Numbered from the stretch's first letter, positions 26,201-35,405 are shown. The stretch: DNA of 40,184 nucleotides from a bacterium HR30 (GCA_002898795.1 BEIG01000019.1:1-40184); one strand, 5' to 3'. Made by a program: numbers and translations. The notes: a model not told the origin generated them from the sequence alone.

Positions 26201-29200
26201 TGATCCCCGGAACCTTCAATGGCTCGGTCACTTCTTCCCCTTCCGTAACGACCTCTGGCAGTATTTCTACCGGGCAGCTTGTGACCATCAGCTTTGGCGA
26301 CGTTTTGGTCAACGCCGACAACGATTCGACCAATAATACCTTCCAGGTGACGCTAGCGGCTCTCGTCCGCAATGTTGCTCAGAACTCTGGCGCGTCGAGC
26401 CCGCAAACCAAGACCAATCGGGTGGATTTGAATTTTACCGGCAATCCCGGCGGGGCGGTTACTTCTACGGTCAGCACGACGTTCCGGGAGCCACGGTTAA
26501 CCCTGAGCAAGAGCATGAGCCCGCCGAACCCTGACGCTGGAGACGTGGTTACGGTGACGTTAACCGTAACAAACACCGGCACCTCGCAGGCGCACGACGT
26601 TGTGCTTTCGGACACGTTGCCGGCTGATCTGTTCGATACCACCCCGACCGTATCGGTCAACGAGGGAACGACGCCATCGGGGTTCACGTACTCCTACACG
26701 GCTCCGACCGTAACGTACACCGGAGGCCCGATTCCCGCTGGCGCCATCCGCACGTTCACGTTCACCACTCGTGTCCGCAGCGATGTGGTAACCGGCTCAA
26801 CTTACGTCAACGGTGCTAGCGTTTCTGGGGACTCGCAGGCTGGCTCCGTTTCTGAGCAGCGCACAACCACAGCCAATGCCACTGCCAGCGTCTCCGTGCC
26901 GTCAACCACCGCAAGTAAGGATGTTTTCGCGACGTCTGAGCCGAGCACCGACCCTGGGGACGCGAACGCCAACACCAACCCACCGGTTGCCATCGGCGAA
27001 GTGGTTACTTTTCGGCTGAACTTCACCTTACCGGAAGGCGTCACGCGCTCGGTGACCTTGGTCGACGCTCTGCCGCCTGGACTGCAACACATCCCGGGCA
27101 CGGCCTACTTGTCGCGCAACAGCCTTGCCCTCGTCAGTGCAGCCGATCCGGGTGGGATTAACGCGGCTGGCACGGGCGTCCCAGTTGCTGTCACGATCAC
27201 TGGTACTTCTGGAGAAGTCACGCTCGACCTTGGTGACGTGACAAATAGCGATACGGACAATACCACGCTCGAACAGTACACCCTCACGCTGAGTGCCGTC
27301 GTGGAAAACATTGCGACGAACAATGCAGGCACGAGCTTGGTCAACGTTGGCCGTATCCGTTTCCTCAACTTCAATGGCGTACAGCAACAAGTGAACACGA
27401 ACACACGGACCGCTCATGTCGCGGAGCCTGTGATTCAGGTCAGTAAATCGGCAAATCCCACGAGCGTGCAGGGAGGCGACACGGTCACGTTCACCCTCAC
27501 GATTGCCAACTCCGCATCCGGAACCAACGCAGCAAGCGCGTTCGACTGGGTCATCACCGACCCGTTACCAGCTGCGTACGTTTCGCCAGCCGTCGCTTCG
27601 GTCGATCCTGGCGGATCCGGTGCCTCCGCGGGCGCATCGTTCGCGGGCAACACGCTCACGGTCACGGTCGATCGACTCGATCCAGGAGAGACTGTCACCG
27701 TCACATACACGGCCACGGTCGATCCAGGAGTGCCCTACAACTTGGTGGTCACGAACACTGCTGCTGCAACTGCGACAAGCCTGCCAGGGACAAACGGTAC
27801 TGGCGGGGTAACACCTGGAGCATCAGGATCGCCCACGGGCGAGCGCACAGGCAGCGGAGGGGTCAACGACCTGACGGCGTCGGACAACGCCCAGGTTACC
27901 GCACAAGGCCCGGTGCTGTCCAAGATCACAGTCAACCCACAAAGCTACGTCCCGGTGGAGGGTACCGCGACATTTCGCATCGTCGCCGGAGTTCCTACGG
28001 GCATGACCAACAATCTGGTGATTACGGATACGTTGGCGAGCGGCTTAGGGTACGTGCCTGGCTCGCTCTCCGTCGTTTTGCCACCGGGAGCCACTGCCTC
28101 GAACTCGCCGCTTACAGACACGAACCCCTCCTTTTTCACACAATCCGGGTCCGTTCTGCAGTTCAACTTCGGTAACCTTAACGCCCCAAGCCCTGGCAAC
28201 ATCGAAATCAGCTATGACGTTCGCGTACAAAATATTTTGGCCAATCAGGACGGCACGTTGCTCGGAAACTCAGCCGTCATGACATTCCAGGATCCCAATA
28301 CCTTGGGGACTGTCACCGTGGGCCCGGTATCGACACCTGATCCGGTGCGAGTGGGCGAGCCGAATTTGGACATGACCAAAGTCGTTGTGTCTGGCGGCGT
28401 GGGAGCCGATGCCGGAGACACGGTGCGCTGGCGTGTGCAGATCGGAAATGTTGGCCACACGACGGCCTATCGGTTGGATTGGCGAGACACACTGCCGAAT
28501 GGCCTCTACCAAATCAGCAACGTGACGGTGACCCCCTCGGGCGGCAACGTTTTCCTCAACGGAACCACCACCACCGTGACTGCCGCGCATGCCGTGATCA
28601 GCACGACGACGAATACGAACGACACGATCTCGTTGCCTCTACTGCAAATGGAGGCCGGAGCGTCGCTGGAGGTCGAATTCGATTCCGTCCTGATGAACAC
28701 GGTCACACCAGGGCAAGTGCTCAACAACGTCACGAGGGGAACTTACACCAGCCTCGTCAGCGGCGGGCGCGACAGCTCTAGCAATGGCGGAAACGTTGAC
28801 GATGACGACGATTCCCAATTGAACAACTATGCGGAGTCGGCAAGCCAGGCCATCACGGTAGCGTCGAGCGTAGCCGTGGATAAGAACGTTTCCGCGCCCA
28901 GTTACACTATCGGCGAAGAGGCGGAGTACACCGTGCGTATCGATGTGATCGAAGGCACGGTTCCAAATTTGGTCCTGACCGACGTTTTGCCGGTTGGCCT
29001 GAGCTACACCAGTCACACAATCTCGTTTGGCAACATGGGTATGGTCGCCGCTAACCCAGCCTACAATACTCGCCTCGGTACAGGGCAAACGGTGAAATTC
29101 CAGTTTGGGGACCTGGTCAATCCTGCCAACGGCATTCTCACGGATGATTTTGTAGAGGTGCAAATCCGTGCTCGTGTGGACAACGTCCCTGCAAACCAAA

Positions 29201-32200
29201 ATGGCACCGTCTTGCGCAATGGGGAGCAAGCTGAGGGCTCGACCGTAACGGTTGAATACGGAAGCGGAGCACCGACGACAGTGACGTTCGATCACGATGC
29301 GGGTACGCCGGGAATTCAAGGTGTCCCCATTATCGTCGTGGAGCCGGAACTGGAGTTGGAAAAGACTGTCAGCCCAGCGAACCAGTCGTTAGGAGACGAA
29401 GTCACTTATACGATTACGGTGCGCCACCTTGCCACCAGCACGTCGACCGCTTACGACATCGTCATCCAAGACACGCTACCGAGTGGGCTGGCCTATGTCG
29501 CTGGCTCAGCGACGTTGCCCCCCGGAGATGTAACGGTTTCTGGCCAGACACTGACCTTCCGCGTTTCCTCGCTCACCGTGGTCGCCGGTTCGACGACGTT
29601 GACCTATCGCGCACGGGTGGAGCCGGATGCGGTCGTAGGAGCGCAACTGAGCAACAATGCCGTAATGACTTGGGCCAGCCTTCCGGGGGCCACTGGTGCG
29701 CCCGATAGCGGCCGTACGGGCGATGGCGGTTTGAATGATTACACGACCAGTGACTCCACGCCCGTTACGGTAGGCGGCACAGCCTTCATCGAGGCGGTCA
29801 AGCAAGTCGTTGACCTCAACGGAGTCGAGGTCCTGCCGAACGATCTGCTCGAGTACACGGTGGAACTAATCAACGGGTCGGAGCCCGTGGACAATGTCGT
29901 CTTTACCGATGTGCTCCCGACGTACGTGACGTATGTTGCAGGTACGCTGACATCGACCGCAGGTACCGCTTCGTTCAGCAGCGGGACGATTACCGTCAGC
30001 GTCGCGAGCCTGGCGCCAGAAGAGACAGTGACGGTCACCTTCCTCGTTGTCGTGAACCCAGGCACGCCGAAAGGAACGGTCATCGCGAACCAAGGGATTG
30101 TCGACTCGAACCAGACGAGCCCGGAGCCGACAGACTGGGACGGCAACGACGCCAACGGCGACCAGCCTACCGTTGTCATCGTCAAGAACAGCGCGCGAGG
30201 AAGGCTGCGGGCCACCAAGACCGCGAGTTTGCTCATGGATACCGTGCCACCCTCGGGCACAATCAATACCGGAGATACCGTTCAGTTCACCGTGACCCTG
30301 TTCAACGATGGACCAGTGACCGTAGAACAAGTAAGGTTCTCGGACGTTGTTCCAGCCGGTCCGCCGGGAATCGTCGTCACAGCGGTGAGTACGACCCAGG
30401 GCACGACGCCTCCTCCCTCCAACAACGTCGTCATCTCGGACATTGGCTCCATCGACCCAGGGGCATCCGTAACCATTACGATCGTCGGAACGGTCAATGG
30501 TGACGGACTCATTTGCAACCAGGGTATAGTCCAAGCACGCCAACCGAGTTCGCTGAGCACCGACGAGAACGGCAATCCACTCGATGGCGCCCAGCCAACG
30601 TGCGTGAATGCAGCACCGGCCGGCGAAGTTGGCGAGCCGGAGTTGGTGACGGACAAGTCCTGGCGGCTTGTTTCTGACACCAACCTGAGCGGTGGAGTCA
30701 ATCCTGGGGAGGTTCTGGAATACACATTGGCGGTTGTGAACCGAGGATCCAGCACGGCAACCGACGTGCGAGTGGACGACACCTTGGCTTCGGGGATCAC
30801 GCTCATACCGGGAAGCGTCACCACCAGTCAGGGCTCAGTGGTGAGTGAAAATCCGCTTTTGGTCAATGTCGGCATCCTCGAGCCTGGTGGAGTGGCCGTC
30901 GTGCGTTACTTGATGACCGTCGATTCTGTTTCGCCCGGAACGGAGGTCACCAACACGGCCATAGCGCGGAACGCGGAAGGGGATACCGCTTCTGCCTCCG
31001 CCAGTTTCACGGTGCAAACACCGTTTATTGATCTTGCCATCGAAAAGTCGCACTCAGCAATGTTCCGCGTGGGTCAAAACGGAACCTATACAATCGTTGT
31101 GCGCAACGTCGGTATGCTTCCAACCAATGGTCCGATTACGGTTGCAGACACCCTACCAAACGGGCTCACCTATGTTTCCGCTAACGGCACGGGCTGGTCT
31201 TGCGGCGTCAGTGGTCAGACGGTCAGTTGCACGTACACGGCAAGCTTGCCACCAGGACAAAGCCGGACAGTTGTGCTCGAAGTCGCTATCGGCAATGCTG
31301 CCTACCCAACCGTAACGAACGTTGCGCTGGTGCAAACAGCCGGCGATGCCAATAGCGCAAACAACACTGCCTCTGATGCAACCCTAGTCCGACTTGCGCC
31401 AGCGGGAGCGCCACCCGACTGTGGCGTGGATTTGCGCAAGAGCCACACGGGAACAATCGAGCCCGGCGCTGAGTTAACCTACACGCTCGCCTGGACAACC
31501 AACTGCATGGAGCCGCTCGTCGACTTGATTCTTACCGACTATCTACCCTCCGCGTTCGACATCATTAGCGTGACGACGAGCGACGGTACGGTCACACTCA
31601 GTGAGCAGACCGTTACCATCCGCATCCCCAGCTTGCCTCCTGGCCCCGCGCAGGTGGCCACCATTCGAGTTCGGGTGAAGTCCGATGTAACCAGTGGAGC
31701 GCGAATCGAGAACACTGCCGTGATCGAAGATGTATTTGGCCGCCGTTACTCTGCTACAGATTCGGGCCGTGTGCGTGGCCTGCTGACCACGCGAAAGCGG
31801 TGTTTCCTACGGGCACAACGCTACGCCGCGCCTGGACGCTACATCACTTACACCAACCGTTACTGGAGCCTGGACCCGGGTATGCGTCGAGTATCCCTCG
31901 AGTTACCTGAATGGCTCGAAGTCCAGTCCATCTACCCAGAACCGTCTCAAGTCGATGGAAACTTATACGTCTGGGACGAACTCCCGCCGACTGCGGGTAA
32001 AGTACGCATCACCACGAAGGTTTCACTCGATGCGCCAGACGGACTCCTTCTCCCGGCGATCGCGGAGGTAACAGACAGTGGTGGGGCCGCCGAGGTCGGG
32101 CGCTGCACACACGAGTCGGTTGTACGCCGACCGCAACGCTTGTTCGGCACGCTCAAGGGGAACAGCAAAATTTTCTCCAACGCAGCCATGGTGTACGGTG

Positions 32201-32475
32201 CCCGGTATCGCAATGCCGTTGAACCCATTCACCTGACGCTCGTCCTCCCACCAGAGGTCGAGTTGCTGAGCGCCGTCCCGGAACCGGTGCGTCGCGACGG
32301 CAACAACTTGTTCTTCGAGAACCTGCCACCTCCTGCGGGGATCGTGAAGATCAAGGTTCAGGTTGGTGACCTACCGCCTGGAACGTTGCTGACAGCGGGC
32401 ATGACGTTGACGGATGCCACAGGCGTTGTCGTGAACGCGCAACACGTTACCGAAATTCGCCAACCGAGCCCCTGA
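23212..32475 (+). CDS. Giant secreted DUF11-repeat protein, adhesin-like
   Basis: About 3,087 residues. Signal peptide MTERRAVTCFRLGWGVFLTF and LFFATPVPAA; the ATG at 23212 follows GGAGAGGAGCGAAGAG (in-frame GTG at 23209 and ATG at 23173 are alternatives). After it come about 18 modules of the DUF11 / fimbrial repeat type, each with a line such as GDTVTFTLTIAN, then LTDVLPVGLSYVxGS, then a closing LxNxA. The last two modules (from about 31795 and 32140) form a different, mutually similar pair with YPEPSQVDGNLYVW and VPEPVRRDGNNLFF. No LPXTG, PEP-CTERM, autotransporter barrel or C-terminal helix is seen. Such proteins are usually cell-surface or matrix adhesins. It stands alone, with 1.9 kb before it and a convergent gene after it. 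Confidence 0.9.
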   Translation: MTERRAVTCFRLGWGVFLTFLFFATPVPAAPIPSASLNVPAEIPIGESFSFTVTFDNSSLTDAGYGPYIDLELPTIGADGAGSATDDGIVFVSATYLSFPVNVQVLTCPVASHPYTGLAVSCTAGNQYVVMELPFGSFTSDQPPASITVNASLSNLADLGVPLTIRAKPGFRYGADPLDNPGSDPPITGTTQSADVTPTLLTLSKSYIGPENETATGPNFPRRYTVTVDVANGQTVSNLDVRDFLPPNVAFLTVVSISPGSGSVMLSPPSGVPSNPPNNELRVRYPSIVGGPGADATVVFEFFVPQLDASGNPVINPNSGDDAISANEARAEGDWVPIDSRDPTTHVTRDPAGPEHILNDRSVAVQKSATIVTDTGPAGPSPGDVLEYTLEFQISDFFAFRNLRIEYDQLSDGQRFDSTFTPTLSVTENGSTTSGPFDASNYSVTVNSPGTGTSDIFFDISGELILRGFSGMLLGGLVPDGGSPNDGPTVGTIRYRAYILDQYSDNFPSGDPSLNSGDSLSNSVRIVGDVLDNAALTPTGFNEDDGSSAGFTIAIGSLAKSIYARNGVVGPVTQIAPGDTVTFRLQYQIPTGDVENLRLVDWLPLPVLNATEVTTFNDTTSATPPAAGAAHFGPADTFRALSGIVPTLTTDATGNWVQFSYGTFANPANTSAVVDVLFTVTVSAAPFADGLYLTNQVRALEQNTTVQTTTTDAIVQFQLTEPVIRWSNIKGAVASSNPAATFSPAAVGPVTFTAPGSGCPRFSGTIHSNGLSANPVRSDVANVDAGDLVTFAIIVENTGTGLHGAFDIRLRDTLPPGFSIPSGGPNLCVTDGTGAPISYVSLGGGLFDPAGGIELVDPGPTSTPAGALDPYDPTNGRNIAVVTFDLRLDGPGDTTPVAPRQTLVNTGTLFNYAGTEAGPDHTLTDANDTASAVVASPAVQKSIQSVVPNGTGGSSVTAGDVITYSINVTLPEGRTPGLTLTDRLPAGFEYVSGSLTVIPGTFNGSVTSSPSVTTSGSISTGQLVTISFGDVLVNADNDSTNNTFQVTLAALVRNVAQNSGASSPQTKTNRVDLNFTGNPGGAVTSTVSTTFREPRLTLSKSMSPPNPDAGDVVTVTLTVTNTGTSQAHDVVLSDTLPADLFDTTPTVSVNEGTTPSGFTYSYTAPTVTYTGGPIPAGAIRTFTFTTRVRSDVVTGSTYVNGASVSGDSQAGSVSEQRTTTANATASVSVPSTTASKDVFATSEPSTDPGDANANTNPPVAIGEVVTFRLNFTLPEGVTRSVTLVDALPPGLQHIPGTAYLSRNSLALVSAADPGGINAAGTGVPVAVTITGTSGEVTLDLGDVTNSDTDNTTLEQYTLTLSAVVENIATNNAGTSLVNVGRIRFLNFNGVQQQVNTNTRTAHVAEPVIQVSKSANPTSVQGGDTVTFTLTIANSASGTNAASAFDWVITDPLPAAYVSPAVASVDPGGSGASAGASFAGNTLTVTVDRLDPGETVTVTYTATVDPGVPYNLVVTNTAAATATSLPGTNGTGGVTPGASGSPTGERTGSGGVNDLTASDNAQVTAQGPVLSKITVNPQSYVPVEGTATFRIVAGVPTGMTNNLVITDTLASGLGYVPGSLSVVLPPGATASNSPLTDTNPSFFTQSGSVLQFNFGNLNAPSPGNIEISYDVRVQNILANQDGTLLGNSAVMTFQDPNTLGTVTVGPVSTPDPVRVGEPNLDMTKVVVSGGVGADAGDTVRWRVQIGNVGHTTAYRLDWRDTLPNGLYQISNVTVTPSGGNVFLNGTTTTVTAAHAVISTTTNTNDTISLPLLQMEAGASLEVEFDSVLMNTVTPGQVLNNVTRGTYTSLVSGGRDSSSNGGNVDDDDDSQLNNYAESASQAITVASSVAVDKNVSAPSYTIGEEAEYTVRIDVIEGTVPNLVLTDVLPVGLSYTSHTISFGNMGMVAANPAYNTRLGTGQTVKFQFGDLVNPANGILTDDFVEVQIRARVDNVPANQNGTVLRNGEQAEGSTVTVEYGSGAPTTVTFDHDAGTPGIQGVPIIVVEPELELEKTVSPANQSLGDEVTYTITVRHLATSTSTAYDIVIQDTLPSGLAYVAGSATLPPGDVTVSGQTLTFRVSSLTVVAGSTTLTYRARVEPDAVVGAQLSNNAVMTWASLPGATGAPDSGRTGDGGLNDYTTSDSTPVTVGGTAFIEAVKQVVDLNGVEVLPNDLLEYTVELINGSEPVDNVVFTDVLPTYVTYVAGTLTSTAGTASFSSGTITVSVASLAPEETVTVTFLVVVNPGTPKGTVIANQGIVDSNQTSPEPTDWDGNDANGDQPTVVIVKNSARGRLRATKTASLLMDTVPPSGTINTGDTVQFTVTLFNDGPVTVEQVRFSDVVPAGPPGIVVTAVSTTQGTTPPPSNNVVISDIGSIDPGASVTITIVGTVNGDGLICNQGIVQARQPSSLSTDENGNPLDGAQPTCVNAAPAGEVGEPELVTDKSWRLVSDTNLSGGVNPGEVLEYTLAVVNRGSSTATDVRVDDTLASGITLIPGSVTTSQGSVVSENPLLVNVGILEPGGVAVVRYLMTVDSVSPGTEVTNTAIARNAEGDTASASASFTVQTPFIDLAIEKSHSAMFRVGQNGTYTIVVRNVGMLPTNGPITVADTLPNGLTYVSANGTGWSCGVSGQTVSCTYTASLPPGQSRTVVLEVAIGNAAYPTVTNVALVQTAGDANSANNTASDATLVRLAPAGAPPDCGVDLRKSHTGTIEPGAELTYTLAWTTNCMEPLVDLILTDYLPSAFDIISVTTSDGTVTLSEQTVTIRIPSLPPGPAQVATIRVRVKSDVTSGARIENTAVIEDVFGRRYSATDSGRVRGLLTTRKRCFLRAQRYAAPGRYITYTNRYWSLDPGMRRVSLELPEWLEVQSIYPEPSQVDGNLYVWDELPPTAGKVRITTKVSLDAPDGLLLPAIAEVTDSGGAAEVGRCTHESVVRRPQRLFGTLKGNSKIFSNAAMVYGARYRNAVEPIHLTLVLPPEVELLSAVPEPVRRDGNNLFFENLPPPAGIVKIKVQVGDLPPGTLLTAGMTLTDATGVVVNAQHVTEIRQPSP
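31795..32470 (+). repeat. C-terminal pair of a distinct repeat in the giant protein
   Basis: Two related modules, first with RYITYTNRYW, LPEWLEVQSIYPEPSQVDG and ELPPTAGKVRI, second with RYRNAVEP, LPPEVELLSAVPEPVRRDG and NLPPPAGIVKI. Each is preceded by a Cys (KRCFLRAQ, GRCTHESV). It differs from the DUF11 modules before it and may form a cap or an attachment module. Confidence 0.65.
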
Positions 32476-32516
32476 GACCCTGGTGCGCATGCACCCCAAT
32501 GTGTGAGGGTGGCAAG

Positions 32517-32535
32517 AAGAGTTGGTCACTCTTTT
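32517..32535 (+). terminator. Possible terminator of the giant gene
   Basis: AAGAGT-tggtc-ACTCTT running into TTTT, 42 bases after the stop. AT-rich stem of 6-8 pairs; moderate support. Confidence 0.4.
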
Positions 32536-32749
32536 GCTGCCCTCACGCGGCCGCCGGCGATCAGGAAAAGGGCCCAGTGGAAGAACGATTGATTTTCGTT
32601 CACAGCGGTGCGTGTGCTTCTGGCGTCCGCTCACTCACTCGCTGCTGCCGGACGCCGGTCAAGTCAAGTGGGGTCACCCAGCAACGATCCAAAATTGCAC
32701 GACCCGGTCCCTCACCAACCCGATCAGACACTGGGGCCAAACCCAGAGC

Positions 32750-33985
32750 TTACTCGATGTACCCTAGGGCGCGAAGCCGCTCCTTGGTTGCCTGATCTAC
32801 TGCATCGGTTGCCGAGCCTTTGGCGCGAATCTCTCCTTCCACGGCAGGTAGCCGCGCGTAACGTCGGCGTTTTTCGAGAGCCTCGAAGTTGCGCGCCCCC
32901 GGCAAAAAGGCCTGACGCAAGATGGATCCAGGAATACCTTCCGGCAAAGGCACGTCGGCCAAAGCCAGTAGGGTGGGCAGCACATCGAGTGGGCTTACGG
33001 CGCCGAGATCTACGCCCGCTTTGATTGCGGGGCCAGCCAGCAGAATGAGTGCAGAATCGGCGGCTTCCTTGCTTTCATGAATACCCCGCGGACCTTCATT
33101 CTTCTGGTTTGCCTCAAACCCGTGGTCAGACAAGATGACCAAGTGGGACTTGACGTGCGCCCGACGGAGAACGTCAGCAATAAAGCCGTCAACGTTTCGT
33201 ATGTGCTGACGAACCTCGTTGCCCCCGAGTCCTTCTTGGTCCTGCGCGTCCCACGCCATGTGAGACACGCGATCAAGGCCATTGAGGTAAATGAGCAGTG
33301 TCTCCACAGGAACCACCTGGTGCGCTTGGTAGGCGAGCATCAGCATGGTTCCATCCAGTTGAGCCGCATCTGCAGCAGAGAGGACTTTCGGCAGCGCCTG
33401 CCGCCGTGAAATCCGGACCTGACCTACCAGTTCCAATGGATACGTTGGTGGAGCCTCGTTACCCGTGGCTCGGCCGTACGTAATTGCGGACAAACCCGCC
33501 ACCTCGGCTTCGAAGTAACGATCGGTCACGAGAAAACCCCGGATCTCCTCTGGAGGATACGAGAACCACCAGTTCACCACGCCCACACTTTTTCCGGCCT
33601 GGGACACAATTTCCCAGAAGGCTGGGACTTTTCGATTTGTCGATCGGAACAGCTCCCAACCCCGGTCCGCTTTGAACACAAAGCCGTGAATGCCGTGGGT
33701 ATTGGGTAGAGCGCCCGTGGCAAACGTCGTCCAAATGGCGGGCGACACCGGCGGTAGGCCCAGGTCGGAATTGCGTATGGTCCCTACAGCCGCTCGTCCA
33801 TACAACTCCCGCAACGCAGGGATTTCTCCTTGGGCCATCAAACGGGATACCATACGACTGTCCAGCCCATCGATACCGAGGATAATCAGCTTTGGCGATG
33901 GGGACGAATCTCTTCGCAGCAACCAAACGGACGCAGCGAACAGCGCCGCAAACAAAGCAACAACAACGATGAGCAACTTCCGCAC
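32750..33985 (-). CDS. Membrane-anchored alkaline-phosphatase-superfamily phosphodiesterase
   Basis: 411 residues from the GTG at 33985, which begins MRKLLIVVVALFAALFAASVWLL-type anchor (GAGGT upstream). The open frame extends 96 codons further upstream, but that part is Cys/Trp-rich and non-coding in style. Motifs of the type I phosphodiesterase/nucleotide pyrophosphatase family (PF01663): IILGIDGLD (metal Asp39), PAIWTTFATG (nucleophile Thr86 or 87), NGLDRVSHMAW (Asp238, His242), SDHGFEA (Asp287, His288) and GIHES (His303). It ends in RLRALGYIE, common in this family. Substrate could be a nucleotide, lipid head group or glycan phosphate; neighbours do not help. Confidence 0.9.
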   Translation of the reverse strand: MRKLLIVVVALFAALFAASVWLLRRDSSPSPKLIILGIDGLDSRMVSRLMAQGEIPALRELYGRAAVGTIRNSDLGLPPVSPAIWTTFATGALPNTHGIHGFVFKADRGWELFRSTNRKVPAFWEIVSQAGKSVGVVNWWFSYPPEEIRGFLVTDRYFEAEVAGLSAITYGRATGNEAPPTYPLELVGQVRISRRQALPKVLSAADAAQLDGTMLMLAYQAHQVVPVETLLIYLNGLDRVSHMAWDAQDQEGLGGNEVRQHIRNVDGFIADVLRRAHVKSHLVILSDHGFEANQKNEGPRGIHESKEAADSALILLAGPAIKAGVDLGAVSPLDVLPTLLALADVPLPEGIPGSILRQAFLPGARNFEALEKRRRYARLPAVEGEIRAKGSATDAVDQATKERLRALGYIE

Positions 33986-34238
33986 TGGACCGACCTCTAG
34001 AACCTGTACCCCGAGAAGCCACCAACCACAACCCCAGCATAAAAAGCCCGTGGCCACTCCCTTTGCTTGACACTGCGCAGTCGGTCCGGCCCACGGCGCT
34101 CGAAGCCAAGCCTGGCGATGGGGGCGGGCGCAAGGCCGTCCAAGCGGCTCGCGACACGGCGGCTCGCAACCGGAGACGGGATGGCAAGCGTGCTCCATTT
34201 GCCGCGCACGCCAAGCCAACCCGCACGACGCAGGAGAG

Positions 34239-34274
34239 GCAGTGATCCAGGCAGTGATCCAGGCAGTGCCCAAG
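34239..34274. repeat. 12-bp tandem repeat, three copies
   Basis: GCAGTGATCCAG twice in perfect copies, then a third degraded copy (GCAGTGCCCAAG). Non-coding context. Confidence 0.85.
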
Positions 34275-34416
34275 TTGGCCCCGAGAGAGAGAAGCCCATG
34301 GTCTCATGATCACGGCGGCGTGAGAAAGAATGCAGAAGCCGACCTTGAGGCGGCTCATCAGGCACTCGCTGTTTGGAAGGCCCAGGTGTAGGCCCCACAG
34401 TTGAACCCGCGCCGAC

Positions 34417-34430
34417 CGTGACTGGTCACG
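34417..34430. repeat. 14-base palindrome CGTGAC-tg-GTCACG
   Basis: Perfect half-sites in gene-free DNA, about 355 bases before the membrane protein gene. Possible operator; no protein is identified. Confidence 0.35.
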
Positions 34431-34784
34431 AAGCGTGCCTGCCAGTATCACCCATTAATGTCATTCAGAGTACCGCCAAACCCCCACGCAGCTCCTATCC
34501 GATAACGACCCCGAACAGGGCGCGCCCGCACTGAACCGCTGCCGACACTCCTAGAGCAATCGCAACGCAACGGTCCTCTTGCGGTTTGCTGCGAAACCAG
34601 CCACACGAAGCCCCAAATGCACTCTTGCTCGGCACGGCTCGCTCCAGAGCAAGCTACTGCCGTGAAAATGGTCACCAAAAAGCCAGAGCCAACTACCCGT
34701 TGCTTCCGTGCCTGTGGCACTCTGCTAGCGCCGTGACCCGTCGCACCCTATGTAAGAGTCCCTTCATCGAATAGAAAGGCGCTC

Positions 34785-35405
34785 ATGCCCTCGGTTGGAA
34801 CGTTGTTGCGAGTCGCACTCGGCGGCGCCATTGCTGCGACCGCCGGCGACCTCTTACAACTCTCCATTGCAACGGAGATCCTTCGGCTTCCAGAGAGGCT
34901 GCTAGGCAGCCTCCTCCTTGTCGGAACAGTGCTCGGCGTTTTGGGAATCCCGCAGTACGCCTATGGCTATTCGGCAAGGGCTGCACTTGCCCTTAGCAAT
35001 CGGCGCCGCTGGAAACTGGTCACCATCCATGGGGGACACTTGTTTGCAGCATTCGGTTGTGCGGTGCACGGGGCAACGGGGCTATTTCTCTCCCTGGTTC
35101 CCAGGCGGGGGCATGCAGTAGATCCATATCAGGGCATCCTGGAATCCGGTCCTATTCTGCTGAGCCTCTGGGGGATCGCAGCGCTCGCTTTTCTGGCGGC
35201 GACTCTAGCTGAGGTATGCCTCTGTCGGAACTGGCGAGAACGAGCATTCAATCCATTGGTACTTACGCTGGCCATCGTTCTCATCGCTGAGCTTTTCCCC
35301 CCCGAGCTCGGCCACATCGTTGGGCCAGCCTCAGTTAACATCGCTCACGTGTTTTTCTTCGCTTTCCACTTACGGCAAGCCAACACCAAACATCGGGACA
35401 ACTGA
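34785..35405 (+). CDS. Small integral membrane protein, unknown function
   Basis: 206 residues with about six predicted membrane helices (VALGGAIAATAGDLL, LLGSLLLVGTVLGVLG, LFAAFGCAVHGATGLFL, LLSLWGIAALAFLAATL, PLVLTLAIVLIAEL, ASVNIAHVFFFAFHL). GAAAGG lies 7 bases before the ATG. His residues at IHGGHLF, AVHGATG and ELGH sit at membrane edges, which is compatible with metal or heme binding but not proof. Family not recognised. It is a single gene, convergent with the FkbM gene. Confidence 0.8.
   Translation: MPSVGTLLRVALGGAIAATAGDLLQLSIATEILRLPERLLGSLLLVGTVLGVLGIPQYAYGYSARAALALSNRRRWKLVTIHGGHLFAAFGCAVHGATGLFLSLVPRRGHAVDPYQGILESGPILLSLWGIAALAFLAATLAEVCLCRNWRERAFNPLVLTLAIVLIAELFPPELGHIVGPASVNIAHVFFFAFHLRQANTKHRDN

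Larger units (their letters stand above)
33986..34784. other. Gene-free tract with tandem repeat and palindrome
   Basis: About 800 bases between the divergent phosphodiesterase and membrane protein genes. It holds a 12-bp tandem repeat (34239-34274) and a palindrome CGTGAC-tg-GTCACG (34417-34430). A minus-strand frame at 34448-34720 begins with a lipobox-like segment but the remainder is not protein-like. Confidence 0.55.

Noticed and set aside
33986-34273. N-terminal extension of the phosphodiesterase
   Set aside because: Cys/Trp-rich, unlike the family, and it crosses the tandem repeat; the GTG at 33985 directly precedes the membrane anchor.
34448-34720. 90-codon minus-strand frame with a lipobox-like start
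   Set aside because: Begins with GTG and a hydrophobic segment ending AVACSG, but has no ribosome site and the rest is not protein-like. A small lipoprotein cannot be fully excluded.
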